Shown: positions 1 to 11,237 of the stretch, one piece after another
Layout: each line of letters begins with the position of its first letter
Numbering within the stretch: position 1 is the stretch's first letter
NCBI RefSeq assembly: GCF_964204865.1
Contig: NC_135250.1
Location: forward strand, 25,783,395-25,847,394
DNA from: Styela clava
Taxonomy: Eukaryota > Chordata > Ascidiacea > Stolidobranchia > Styelidae
Length of the DNA stretch: 64,000 bases
Reading direction: 5' to 3'
Position numbers and translations under genes: made by a program
The notes under the pieces: generated by a model
Seen by the model: only the letters and a program-made list of their open reading frames with translations
The model's database searches: none
What the model was told of the DNA's origin: nothing

Positions 1-70
1 TTTGTCAATGACTCGATAGATTAGAAATGAACTTATTATTGATGATTAAACAATCCCGTTCTTGCAACAC

Positions 71-2559
71 TTAATATTCACAAAGGGCCCCTAAGCGGTG
101 CCATCCATGATCTGCAGTGTGCAACCCTTGTCGGTCTGTTTTAGGGTTCATGTTTACAACTAAACCAATCAAATCTTGACCATTAAGATTTATCGGATAA
201 CCGCGGTGCCACATCGTATAGGGTGCAGGGTTCCCATTCGAAAGAAAGGTGTTTCCTGTCTGCAAAAAATGTAAATGTTAACAAAATAGAAATGCGCAAA
301 CATAGGCACACAATTTTGGCGGTGATAGCTTTGGAACATTTTTAAGAATCAAGTACAATTCAGCAGACCGCATGTAACTATTTGTGACCAGTCTTAAACC
401 GTACATGATTTTAAATTTGTTTAGAAGACAAATTATTGATCCATTGAGGTTGTGAATTTTTTTTATATTTTCAATGTAATTGCAACTAATTGGAAGGGTA
501 AATCCATTTTTTCTCCATTTCCAAGATTCGTCAAAATTTCTGTTCGAGTCTCAGTACATGTCATGTTGATGGTTAGTCGAATTCAATCCGAATCATTTCT
601 CTCAGATAGCTCGAGTCATTGAAAAACTTGACTCGTACCGAGTCAATGAGTCAAGTCTGCCCAACATTTACTGCCCATTTACAGGTATTATAATACTTAC
701 ATTTGGATCGTGCGACATCCCAAGCCAAATGAAAATATCTCGTGATTTTTGGCGAAGATATTCAATCACAAGATTGTAGTGGTTTTCAGAGTAAATATTA
801 GCGAGTTCCCAACCATTTGACTCGCACATATTGGTAGCATCTAAAAAGGTTACGCCTTTTTCGTCGTATAAGATGGCTTGAAAGCATTTGCCGTTGTAAA
901 AAAGTGCAGCACAGACTTCTGAATGTGTATACAAAGTTGCAAATGTAATCGGAATATTGAACAGAACTGACATCAGTTTTGATGGGGAGCGCATACCGTT
1001 AATCAAAGTCGAAAGTTTTTTTTTATACTTTTCAAGGTTCTAACTTGCTTTATTTTCTTGCCATCACAAGATTTGACTTCAAATTCAAATTGTTTAGTTT
1101 GGACCTGAGTTTTTCATGACAATTATTTAGAATTCCAGAATACTTTTGTTGTATATATAAAATTTATGCACATAAATACATACCGAGGATTTATAAATGA
1201 CATACAATTGCGTGTAACTCATATTTTCGGACCCAATCATATTTACGATTTGATAAACTAACTATTAGCTAAGATTTTCTGATATGGACATCGACGATTA
1301 AATATGTTATCTCCTGCTTAGGGTCACGCATGTTTCCAAATAGCAGTTAAATAGCTTTCGAGTGACTGCTAATACAGAGTTCATCCAAAGCACTTTGTGT
1401 GTGATACATTACATGCTTGTTTCAAAATAACCTGAATTTCGTTTCACCAACATGCTGATAGTTCTGTTCATTTGATCCATCATTTCCGACATTTTGTCAA
1501 TTCTGGTATTCATAGATTCGGTAGCTTAAAAAATAACAGAAAGTATTATCACACTCTTTTGGATATAGAGTCAGCAGAGATTCATATATGGGTTTTTAGT
1601 TTCCATCGGTAGAGGTTTCAACGTAGAGTGAGTCACTCTACCATAGCCCTACACTCGATCGAAACTTGATCGAACATATCTCGAAGAAAAACTAGTCTTG
1701 ATCGAGCATAAAGAAATATATTATCCGAAAAAGGTCATGTTATATAGTATACGTTTGTTATCCAAATATGGGACGTTAATGAATGACCAAATTAATATAT
1801 TTGATCACGGCGTGATTATAAGGTTCCAACGGGAACATCGAGGCTAATTTCTCGCTGTTAGTGTAAGACACGGTAGTGATCACATGTTGTATGATTGAAA
1901 TTTTCCGGCCGAAAAGAATTGAAGAATCTTCCTAGAGGTTATGAAGTTTTGAAATATCGTGATATGGGCGATTCCGTTCTGAGCTGACGACTAGGGCTAT
2001 ATTTGGCGTTGGCCCATAAATTAGATTTATATGTGAAGGGTATCAATGTAGCGTACGTAGGGACCTACATCGTAATGTTTTTCTGAAATAAGAGCACATT
2101 TTAGTGAGTTCCATACAAAAGAGAACCGGGTTTTAAATTTTTGACTCTCAGCTCTGTCTTCACGAATTATAATAAGGGAACGGGATAAGGCGTAGGCAAC
2201 ATATAAGCGGTTTTATCGTAAACAAAAAAATTTCCCAAATGAAAACTTAGTTTATTCTCAGTAAAACTATTTTAATCGTAGTTACCTGCTGAAATTTTTG
2301 CTTCAATAATGTCATCAACCCTCTCGTAATCAACGGTTCCTTTTGGTCCAATATCCCCCTTATCACCTTTGAACCCTTGGGCGCCGCGTTTACCGGGTCT
2401 GCCTTGTGTAGTTTGGTTCCCATGTGACGTCACAGGACTATCTGGCGTCAGGAACAATGCACATATTCGCTGGCACACTTGTTGCTGATTGCCGAGTCCA
2501 CATGATAGACTGATTGCAAGTGCGCATAACGTGATCTTGAATATAAGACTGGCTCTCAT
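71..2559 (-). CDS. Collectin-like secreted C-type lectin (collagen stalk, coiled coil, CTLD), 4 exons
   Basis: Exons (minus order): 2559-2286, 1524-1432, 918-701, 259-71. They join in phases 1, 1, 0 and give 774 nt, 257 residues. Residues 1-19 are a signal peptide starting MRASLIFKITL. Cysteines at 20, 29 and 33 could link subunits. Residues 53-74 are seven Gly-X-Y triplets (GRPGKRGAQGFKGDKG...). Exon 2 (about 92-122) is a Met-rich heptad-like neck. Residues about 123-257 are a C-type lectin domain with C..NGWELANIYSENH, WLGM and a terminal GALCEY. This order is that of collectins such as mannose-binding lectin, which trimerise and recognise surfaces outside the cell. The Ca2+/sugar motif EPN or QPD is absent (WHRGYPINLNG sits there) and the inner disulfide pair is missing, so classical sugar binding is doubtful. 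The start is the ATG directly before the signal peptide; the frame is open further upstream but without collectin features. Confidence 0.86.
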
Positions 2560-3728
2560 CTTTGCACTAGGTGTATTTTCGAAATACCGCTTCTGCAAAG
2601 TCCCTCTTACAAATAAGGTATTGAAATCTAGTGCATACTTGATCACAAAGCAATACGGCAGATATTGAGCAAAAATTAACCTTTTATGCGTAATGGAAAT
2701 ATTTGTGATGATATTTGAGGCATTACCAAGCTTGGGACGGATTGCAATATAAGTGTATCTTTCCTTACCTTGTTCACTTTCCATTACAGGAAATACTTCA
2801 AACCTTTTTCTGTGCGATACATAAGCAAACAGTAACTTTGACACCCGATGCATTACCGTAACATAGCACATTCAAGTCGATAATATTTTTAATATCAGTA
2901 CAATCTGTGATTTATTTGACGCGAAAGAGACCAATGTGTGTACATTTTGTGTGTACCAATGTGTGTACATTTTTTGTATTTGTTTTTCCTATCTCCTCAT
3001 TAACTATTTGATACATCTTTAGAGCGCTGAAAGTCAGCAACTTTGAATATTCCGTTTTAAACAGAAATCCAATAAATCAAAGTTTACTATGAATTTTGAA
3101 TGAAGACTAATTACTATTGTATCTCTATACATTTTCACTGGACTCTCAAAACCAGTTGTTTTACCCAACGTTTCCTATTTTTTTTTTAAATTGCCACAGT
3201 ACGGATATTTTGCTCAGTCTAGACTTGCTCGTACAAGAAATATGACGTATTCGTGTCGACGGTGGTAGACACTGACGATATGGTACATCATGTCGATATA
3301 GTTGTTCATTGATGTATGGTTCAGTAGACAAAACTGAATTTAGATAGTTCCTAAAAGGTGAATCGCATGAGACAACACGGCTGAAATTTATGAGAATATG
3401 ATGGGAGACTTCTAATATAGAAATCTTCTCGCTGTACATAACGTTTAACAACCCACAAATAGAAGGAAATAATTTCAAAGTATGACCTAATCTCAAATTA
3501 GAGATGCGCTTAGCTCTTCGACACAAGTATCGACACAGCTTCTTGTAAAATACACGAATATTACTTTCACGTATTTGTAAAAGTATGCTGAATTGGACCC
3601 GAAGGCATCTATAGGAGCATTACGTGTTTTATTTTCGCGCTAGTGCTATGATGGGGTTTATGACTGATTTGGCAACATCAAAAAAGGTCCGCAAAATAAT
3701 AAAGGGGGTTGAGAAAACTGATCTAAAA
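2560..3728. other. Intergenic region upstream of the collectin-like gene
   Basis: No gene is supported here. At 2936-2970 a short phrase containing gtgtgtacatttt occurs twice side by side. A 121-codon open frame on the minus strand at 3161-3526 has no recognisable domain or splice context. The promoter of the collectin-like gene should lie in the first few hundred bases, but I see no clear TATA element. Confidence 0.5.
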
Positions 3729-4085
3729 CATGGGTTCTCAAAGTGCTACATACGGAGCCCCAGAGTTCCGTGCAAGAAGCCACGTGCCTCCGCGAGCTAT
3801 TCGTTTACTTATTAAAACTATGACTTGGTTAATAACTGTCCAAAGGAGCAGTAACAGTATTAATGAAATTTTACAACGGTAACGTGAATTCTAATATGAA
3901 TTTATCTAAACGCTGTTATAAATAATGCCATTTTTTAATTACCGTCTTGCTACCAGATTTTGACACTTATTCATTGATATGTTTGTGAAATTGTTAAATC
4001 TCTGTGTCAAATTTATTGTTGAGCTCTGTAAATAATAGTCAACACCTTCACGGGCCCCAAAATGCTAAAAGTTTGAGAACCCGTA
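3729..4085. mobile_element. hAT-like non-autonomous element (MITE), GGGTTCTCAAA termini
   Basis: The left end CATGGGTTCTCAAAG and the right end, whose complement reads TACGGGTTCTCAAAC, form terminal inverted repeats. The flanks atctaaaa (3721-3728) and atataaaa (4086-4093) match at 7 of 8 bases, as expected for an 8-bp hAT target duplication. No transposase frame is present. The right end is also the left breakpoint of the segmental duplication: the sequence from 4042 recurs from 17706. Confidence 0.6.
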
Positions 4086-4571
4086 ATATAAAATACTCAA
4101 CGACTACATTGTTGATATAGTAACTTGATATTATTTCAAATTTGAAATTGTCCGTTACGGCATCGAATTCCGCGCCAAAATATACATCAAGTTTCAAACG
4201 CGAAAGATTCTTTCCTGTAGAATAAATATACAGAGTCCGGATAGTAACATAATAGATAATTATTTATTCGTTTTTACAACAGCGAATAACACTACTAAAA
4301 TATTCCACAAAATAGGTGATATATTAGTGTAACTCATAATTCATTTTCATTATTGAGGGCATTTATGAAATGCTTTGCGCGATGCAATTCATACGAATGA
4401 TTGGCCCATGTGGAAAATGAACATCAATTACCAAGTTATGCATGTTAAATTACTGATTATTTTCAAAAGGGTCTCATAATCGACGCGTTTGGCGTTCAAA
4501 CATTGGAAAAACATTCGGAACGAAATCTTTCCTATTCCGATTGTAAACTACCAAAACATTATTTGAAAGCG

Positions 4572-4652
4572 ATGTTTCAACTATATTATGCCATTGTCTT
4601 GGAAATCTTCCTCGCTACCACAGAAACTGTTGCTGCCGACCTCTTTATATAA
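4572..4652 (+). pseudogene. Truncated upstream reading frame in the leader exon of peptide gene copy A
   Basis: An ATG opens a signal-peptide-like stretch (MFQLYYAIVLEIFL). The exon ends at a clean donor after 4656 (AAG|GTAAGT). Against copy B this exon has a net 32-bp deletion (85 versus 117 bp), which creates a TAA at 4650-4652 after 26 codons. In copy B the same frame stays open through the splice into the next exon. This may be a 5' leader with an upstream ORF, or the remnant of a separate small secreted peptide. Confidence 0.5.
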
Positions 4653-5018
4653 TAAGGTAAGTCTAGTTATTGTAAATGCTTACAAATCGGCACAGTAAAA
4701 CCAAAATAGCTTTTTAGAGAAGAACTTCTCTGATCTTTCGTTATTAATGTTGGTTCAGGGGACATCTTTAGCTTTGTGTTTCAATGCTGTGTCTGTTTCA
4801 GTTTTGATTTTAGGAGATGCCTTATGCTTACATTTACATTTGATCTTTAGATCTGAAAATTACAAAATACCATCTTCTCAAAACCTCGAAATTTTACATA
4901 ATCTAATTTTGCTCTACCTCCAAAATAACATTCCTAAATTATCAACCAACAAAAATAATTTTCAACTGAGAGCTTATTGCTCCATCAACGAAATTATTTT
5001 CACAACAGGAACGCGAAG

Positions 5019-6902
5019 ATGAAGACGCTTCTATTTCTTTTCTTTCTGTTCCTGGCAGCTTTCCGATCTGCTACTGCTAGATGCTCGTGAGTACATAAAT
5101 AGGACTCGAACTGTATATTTATTCCGGGGGAGAGCCAATATGACGCCTTGCTCATTCATATGACGGCATTTCGTCCGGTTACCAGTCCATGCCGGGTATG
5201 AGATTAGTTAGCCAGTTATTTTGTTTTAGATGCATGGACTTGCTGGTGGATAAACCACCCTACGGTGGGGTGAGAAGTGCAGCAGTCTACTTGCACATGA
5301 TTATTCTTCGCGGGATTCGAACCTGCGAACCCACGAATGATAATGGTTGCCGGGCGTATTACTAACCCCTGGCACGATGCGCCACACCGATCTGAAAAAA
5401 ATACGTTAAATAAACTTTTATCAGTGCTCTTTTACATTTTTGGTTAAGATTTCTAGCTGTGAGTGAATTTATATATTAACTGTATATCTTAACAAAACTG
5501 AATATTAAAATTAAATTATACAGGAACTCAATCATTTTTAAAATTTTATGGGGTCTTACAGTTGCAGCTTTTTTTTATAATGTATTGACAAACTTTTGAA
5601 ATTGTAACGTTTCTTCTAATTCTTTTTGTAGGAGTTATAAGTGCAAGAGGGGAAAGTCCGTTGAAGTAATTGGTAAGACAATAATTAGACACACGATTAT
5701 ATATATTTCGCAGCTGTTACGTTCAGTGGTTTCAAGCCCGGTGGAATACGACAATATAAATAGACTTATCGCTAACGAAGGGCGGTTTGTGAATCTCTGA
5801 ACTTTCATGGCACTCTACATGACACCATTTCTTTTCATTAGATAATAATATTTTCCTATCCAAACTGCCCAACATATGATATCGTTAAGATGCCTTGTCG
5901 AACAGGGCTTCAAATGACCTTGTGGCTAATTATTTTTCAATTTGTGTCTTGTTTAAAATGACTATCATAACATTACCAACTCGGCAACTAGTTATGAGTA
6001 AGACTTACCTTCATATTTTCAATGAAGCTATGATGATGTGATGTTTTTCAAATGTGACACCAAAATTATACCGTGCCTTACAGCAAACGGGGTGCAGTTA
6101 TTACCATTTCATGGTAGCTCCTGCCACGAACGAAACGCGCGTCTCTTTCCATGGTTTTATGGCGCTATTATCGGTATATTCACAAAGTCGTGTACCAGAT
6201 TTTAGTTTATCATGCGGAATTATATCTACTTAACCTGAAACTTAACCCCAAATCTATCAAAACTGTATCCATAAGGAAAATGTTCCAACTTACCCAAAGT
6301 TTGTCACCATCAGACAGCCCTGTCATTACAGCCAACATGCCTTGGTTTGTGGCAGCAAAATTCTACCATTGGTTTTCAATTTGCTGCTGTGATGCCCGCC
6401 TCGCGCTATTGGTTCGTGGCAGCTAAGAAGTCAGCCCGCATGGTTCGACCAAAGCGGCCGTGGTTTGGAAATCCCGCCATGGTTTTGCGGCAGCTTCGGA
6501 CGCCACAAAATACTAAAAAAACTGCGCTTTTACAAACCAAATACTCAACAGAACCTTACGTCATGGTCAAGCTTCATTTATTTATCAAAGGCGATGCCAG
6601 TTTTAATAAAAACAATGCAAGCGGATTTGACTCATGTTGTAAAAAAACATCATTTTTAGTATTTTAAAGTTTTTTAAATAATTTCAGAGCCTCGTGAAGG
6701 AGATGCAAACGTGAACGAGGTCCCGAAATTCGAAGAAAACGTTCAATCTATCCCACAATTTCCTCTGGATGATGACGCTTTTATACAACATCCCAGGCAA
6801 AAGTTCATATTGAAACCAAGACTTAAGAATAATCTTGACGACCGCGTTATACTGGCAATTCCTGAATTTGAAATAGAAGATTTTGATTATAACTTTAATT
6901 AA
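5019..6902 (+). CDS. Small secreted protein, copy A (lineage-specific, 107 aa, 3 exons)
   Basis: Exons 5019-5086, 5632-5672 and 6688-6902 join in phases 2 and 1 (68+41+215 = 324 nt). Residues 1-20 (MKTLLFLFFLFLAAFRSATA) are a textbook signal peptide. The mature part starts RCSSYKCKRGK, with two cysteines that could form one disulfide, then a proline- and acid-rich body (EENVQSIPQFPLDDD) and an acidic, aromatic end (EFEIEDFDYNFN). I do not recognise the family. The coding exons are preserved and in frame in both duplicate copies although the DNA around them has diverged, so both probably still function. A splice acceptor (cacaacag) at 5008-5009 sits ten bases before the ATG, so the mRNA probably has a spliced leader exon. 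An AATAAA follows at 7142. The second intron holds a dispersed repeat and the first a SINE. Confidence 0.77.
5118..5400 (-). mobile_element. tRNA-derived SINE, minus orientation
   Basis: Read on the minus strand, the right end has a tRNA-like head: an A-box-like TGTGGCGCATCG and a perfect B box GGTTCGAATCC (the complement of gggattcgaacc near 5311). The body ends at the left in a shared tail with ttattccgggggagag. Related copies lie at 18836-19330, 28306-28612 and, interrupted, 46194-47640. It sits in intron 1 of the peptide gene. Confidence 0.72.
6096..6535. repeat. Dispersed repeat with recurring CCATGG motifs, copy 1
   Basis: This stretch, in intron 2 of the peptide gene, recurs at 19968-20440 (duplicate) and in reverse orientation at 55772-56207. 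Shared words include tatggcgctatta, gcggaattatatctac and ccttggtttgtggcagc. No coding capacity is evident. Confidence 0.6.
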
Positions 6903-7141
6903 ATTTTGAAAATATTTATTGATAGTTATTGCAGGAAGAATCATTTTGGAATCTCGCGAAATAGTTGATGAACGGAATGTATGGACTTTCTGGTTTTAAT
7001 GATTTACATGTTTAGTTTATTGGGGTAAATTTTCATCTGATTTATGTTGATTTTCTTGAACTAAGCTTCGCTATTACTTCGTTTTGTATTTTTGTGTTCT
7101 ATGTAGTGACTTTTCCATGTTCTGAGTTTCATTTTTTATGA

Positions 7142-7147
7142 AATAAA
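7142..7147 (+). terminator. Polyadenylation signal of peptide gene copy A
   Basis: AATAAA about 240 bases after the stop codon, conserved at 21062-21067 in copy B. Confidence 0.6.
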
Positions 7148-7573
7148 TTTCAATATTTGCTACTAATGTGCAGTATGTCTTGCAGTCGTTTTTTACGCTC
7201 ATGTAGCCTCATTCACGCTGTCCGAATTGTTACATTTTGCGGTTTTTTATGTAATTGTTACTCATCTCTGCGAAAATCTAAATGCTATGCTATGAGTTGA
7301 TCACCCTTATCATTGCAAATAGGTATTTGAGTTAAAAGGCGAAAACGCCTGAACCAACAGTCTGTGTGTCCTTCATTAATTCCCTTCAGAATAGAAGATC
7401 GTCGAAGCATTGAAACACCATTGCAAATGTGTCGCAGCAAGTATAGTTTGGCGGAAATAGTCTCTGAAAAGCAGAATAAGAAAATTTTCGTTTGATATTC
7501 GGCAAGAAATTCCTGATATAAAAAGTATTCCGCGGACCAACAAAGGTAGAAAATCACTGGCTCGGGTTCCAAA
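7148..7573. other. Downstream flank of peptide gene copy A
   Basis: This matches 21068-21486 in copy B and has no recognisable gene. The minus-strand open frame here changes length between the copies and is not preserved. Confidence 0.5.
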
Positions 7574-7888
7574 TAACTACTGTCAAAACAGCGACTGTCA
7601 TAATGGCGACTTCATAATAGCGACGTAATCAAGTGAGCGAGCGACTGTCGATGTTCTGAATAGAGCGACTACACGACAGCAATTCATTCAAAACAGCGAA
7701 TGCCACAACAGCGACATCACTTTCTTTATTAAATCCCAGGCTTACGCCCACACGCACTTAAGTCGCTATCATAACAGTCGCTGATTTAATGCGGTCGCCA
7801 TCATGACAGTCGCTGTTTTGACAGTCGCTCACTTGATTACGTCGCTATGATGAACTAAATCGCCATTAAGGACAGTCGCCATTCGTAC
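7574..7888. repeat. Imperfect palindrome built from GCGACT/AGTCGC words
   Basis: The left arm (tcaaaacagcgactgtcat ... gcgacgtaatcaagtgagcg) returns in reverse complement in the right arm (tcgctcacttgattacgtcgc). The hexamer gcgact or its complement recurs more than ten times. Copy B lacks it and has about 450 bases of unrelated sequence in its place. It resembles a foldback or MITE insertion. Confidence 0.65.
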
Positions 7889-8117
7889 AGTGAAAAACGA
7901 ATCACCACGCAAGTAAATATGTTATTAGAAAAATAGGAAATTAAGTTGCAGAAACTATTCGATATAAGCTTCATTGATGTCTAGTTTGCAGATATAGTTG
8001 ACTAGTGTTAAATAATAAGCCTATAATGGACACTGGAAAAATGGAATGTTGAATCATCTGGTGTTGAATTCGTCAAATGAACTATAACATCTGTTCACAA
8101 CATCAATCTGTCTGTCT

Positions 8118-8567
8118 GTGGATTCAAGGAAGGACAATATGCCATATTCAAGATCAAGCGATGACCCTCCTGAACCCCCGAAACGTAAAAGTCCAACTGA
8201 ACGTCAAGCAGCATGTACTTCTTCAGCATCCAACTTAACAGAACACAACATATCCAATTTAGTCTCCATACTTGAGAGCACAATTCTAAAGACACTGCGC
8301 CTGGAAATACCGGCTATAATTGAACAGCACATTGAAAAATTAGCTCTGGATCTCTCTTCAACCACCCCGACCAGCATTGGAATCCAGGAGTCTCTATCAT
8401 CTCTGGATGAATCTATGAAACAAATGAAAACTCAGTTATCCTCGATCAATGTCATTAAAGATGAGGTTGGAGAAATAAAGACAAGCCAAGAATTCATTGC
8501 CAGAAAGTTTGACGAACTTAATGCCAATTATGACAAACTGAGCACCATCACAGTTAAAAACACCTGA
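8118..8567 (+). pseudogene. LINE ORF1-like coiled-coil protein relic
   Basis: A 149-codon frame with a charged, proline-rich start (PPEPPKRKSP) and a long heptad-like region ends at a stop. The same frame continues past several stops with RRSRLDNL and INVPLQSFDISNCHRM, a layout usual for RNA-binding ORF1 proteins of LINEs. The start is uncertain. Confidence 0.6.
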
Positions 8568-8723
8568 AGGATTCGTCAACTTGAAAGTATTGTGGAAGAA
8601 CTAGAATAAGAAATAGATATCCTTACTGAACGCCAATACGACCAGGAGCGTAGGTCGAGGCTGGATAATTTATAATTTCACAATATACCCTACTCGCGTG
8701 ATGAAGATTGTGAAAAATTAATT

Positions 8724-9683
8724 ATGAAGATAGCAGCACGAATAAATGTACCGCTGCAATCATTTGACATATCAAACTGTCACCGGATGTCAAAAGAAAA
8801 CAACAAAAAGTTCATCATCGATAACCTTAATGACAATAACAAGGACTTATTTTTTAAAGCAAGAGATCTTAAGTTATCGTGTAACCCTGTTTCCAACACT
8901 AATACTGATGGGTATAGTTTTATACACATGCCATCCATCACAAAAGCAGGTGGTGTTGGTGCTTATATTCGAAACGATCTCATCTATAATGAAATTTCAG
9001 ATTACAATTTCAATCACTCCAACTGTGAAAATATATGGTTTGAAATAAGTTCGGCCAACGCAGTCAATAAGATAATTGTTGGTATTATATATAGGCATCC
9101 TCGTAATAATATTCCAAGCTTTACTAATGCATTTGAAGCATCTCTTGCTAAATTGGCAAAGAAACAGTTTTTAATACTAGGAGATTTTAACATTAACTTA
9201 CTTACAACGTCAACTAATGCCCAAATTGCAAATTATGCCAATATGTTAATTTCTCACAATGCCAAGTTATTAATCACTAAGCCTACTAGAGTAAGCCGTA
9301 CATCATCAACACTTATAGATCACATTTATTCTAATATTTCAAATTTTAGAATCAAATCTCATGTAGTTCTCTCAGACATAACAGACCATTTTCCTGTCAT
9401 GTGTTGCCTCAGTGGCATAAAACCAGCCCATACAAATTATGTCAAAATAGCAAGGGACATGTCAAAATTCTCGATCGTTTGCTTCCGCACAGATACACAA
9501 GTAATTTTTCATAATTATATTGCTAGAAACAATTTGAGTTCCCAAAACTTTGATAGTGTTTTCAGCGATTTTGTAAAATCTTTTGTTCACCTGATTGATA
9601 GCCACGCCCCGCTTCGACCACTCTCACGTCGTCAAAAAAGGCTACGATTAAAACCATGGCTAACCAAAGGTCCACAGAGGTAA
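8724..9683 (+). pseudogene. LINE ORF1 tail fused to truncated endonuclease domain
   Basis: The frame begins with the end of ORF1 and runs directly into the middle of an apurinic/apyrimidinic endonuclease (ITKAGGVGAYIRNDL, GDFNINLL, STLIDHIYSN, SDITDHFPV). The N-terminal third of the endonuclease is missing, so an internal deletion has joined the two ORFs. It ends near KPWLTKGPQR, where a further deletion precedes the RT. Confidence 0.8.
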
Positions 9684-9795
9684 TCCTAGGTCAACATGGC
9701 AAACAGTTAACGAAATCACTCATGTAAAAAATAAATCTAATCAAAAAGTTGACGAGATCGATATTGAAAATGGCTCTATAACTAGAGATGAACTT

Positions 9796-11237
9796 TTGAT
9801 TGCTACAGAATTTAATAAGTATTTTTCTACAATTGGGTCTAGCCTTTCAGGCAAGTTTTCCACTGAACAGGATAGCTTTAAACAATTTCCTCACAATTGT
9901 TTAAACCAGTCCATCTTCATGAGCCCAGCGACGCCGATTACAAATGAATTGATAATAGAAATACATAATTTGAAAGACAGGAAGGCAGTTGGTCCAGACA
10001 ACATACCAGCACGTTTCCTTAAATTAGTTGCTGATCTCATTGCACCATGTTTGGCTGAATTTTTCAATTGTTCACTTTTGTTTGGAATCTTCCCTGCATG
10101 TCTCAAAATTGCCCGAGTGATCCCTCTTTTCAAATCTGGCAATAAAAAACGTATGTCAAATTACAGACCAATTTCAATTCTTTCATCAATAAGTAAAATA
10201 TTTGAGCGTTTGATTCATAAGCGACTCAATGCTTTGTTTACGAAACATGATGTAATAAATAAATCACAGTTTGGCTTCCAAAATAATCTATCTACATCAC
10301 ATGCTATCTTAGACACAATATCATATATCTACGATAAACTAGAGAGGAAGGAGTTTATCAGTGCAACATTCCTAGATCTAAGGAAGGCCTTCGATACCGT
10401 AAATCATAACATCCTGATTTACAAGTTGAGACATTTCGGTATCTAGTTATTTAAGTAATAGATCACAATATGTTCAAGTGGCGTGTTGTTCCTCTCCCTT
10501 ACCAGTGACTCACGGAGTTCCTCAAGGCAGTTGCTTGGGTCCTCTTCTATTTCTAGTCTATGTAAATGACATAACTTGTTGTTCCTCTTTCTTTACCAAA
10601 TTGTTTGCTGATGATACCAATCTTCTCGACAGCGACAAATCTTGTGCAGTTCTTCAGTTGAGAGTAAATTCTGAAATTGCGAAGGTATCAAATTGGATGC
10701 GGTCCAATAAACTAACACTGAACATTGACAAATCAAAAACTATGTTAATATCTCCACACCAGTGCAAATCTAAAAATGAAACAGTAATACAAATTGATGA
10801 CAAAGAACTTGAAAATGTCCATTCTTATAAATATGTTGGCATATGTTTAGATAGTAAAATGAAATGGGATGTTCACTTATCCAAATTATCCGTTAAATTA
10901 TCTAAATCGGTTGGAAATTGGAATACTTTACAAGCTTAGACGATTTACATCACCAACAACACTACGGATGGTGTACTACTCCTTATTCCAGAGCCATATC
11001 CAATACGGCATAATTGCTTGGGGCTCAGCTGTCAAAACACTATTACATCGCATTGAAATTATGCAGAACCGAGCAATCCGTGCGATATCTGCCGCTAGTT
11101 ATTTTTCACAACTCAGTCCTATTTATTATAACCTTCAAATTATTCAATTGGCAGACATTTATAACATAGAAGTTCTGAAAATGATGCACCAACACCACTA
11201 CAAAAAACTCCCTCCTGCGTTCACAAACTATTTTTGA
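9796..11237 (+). pseudogene. LINE reverse transcriptase domain, broken
   Basis: Three frame pieces (9796-10446, 10478-10939, 10869-11237) together cover an RT: KAVGPDNIPARFLK, NYRPISILSSISKIFE, FLDLRKAFDTVNH, GVPQGSCLGPLLFLVYVNDI and the catalytic FADD. At least one stop/frameshift follows the RKAFD motif and another falls near 10900. A conserved C-terminal tail (LWNNLPNSIR) follows at about 11350. Confidence 0.86.

Noticed and set aside
2560-2871. Longer N-terminus for the collectin-like protein
   Set aside because: The frame is open upstream, but the signal peptide begins at the ATG at 2559; the extension would bury it.
3161-3526. 121-codon open frame on the minus strand
   Set aside because: No recognisable domain, no signal peptide, no splice support and no second copy; likely chance in AT-rich DNA.
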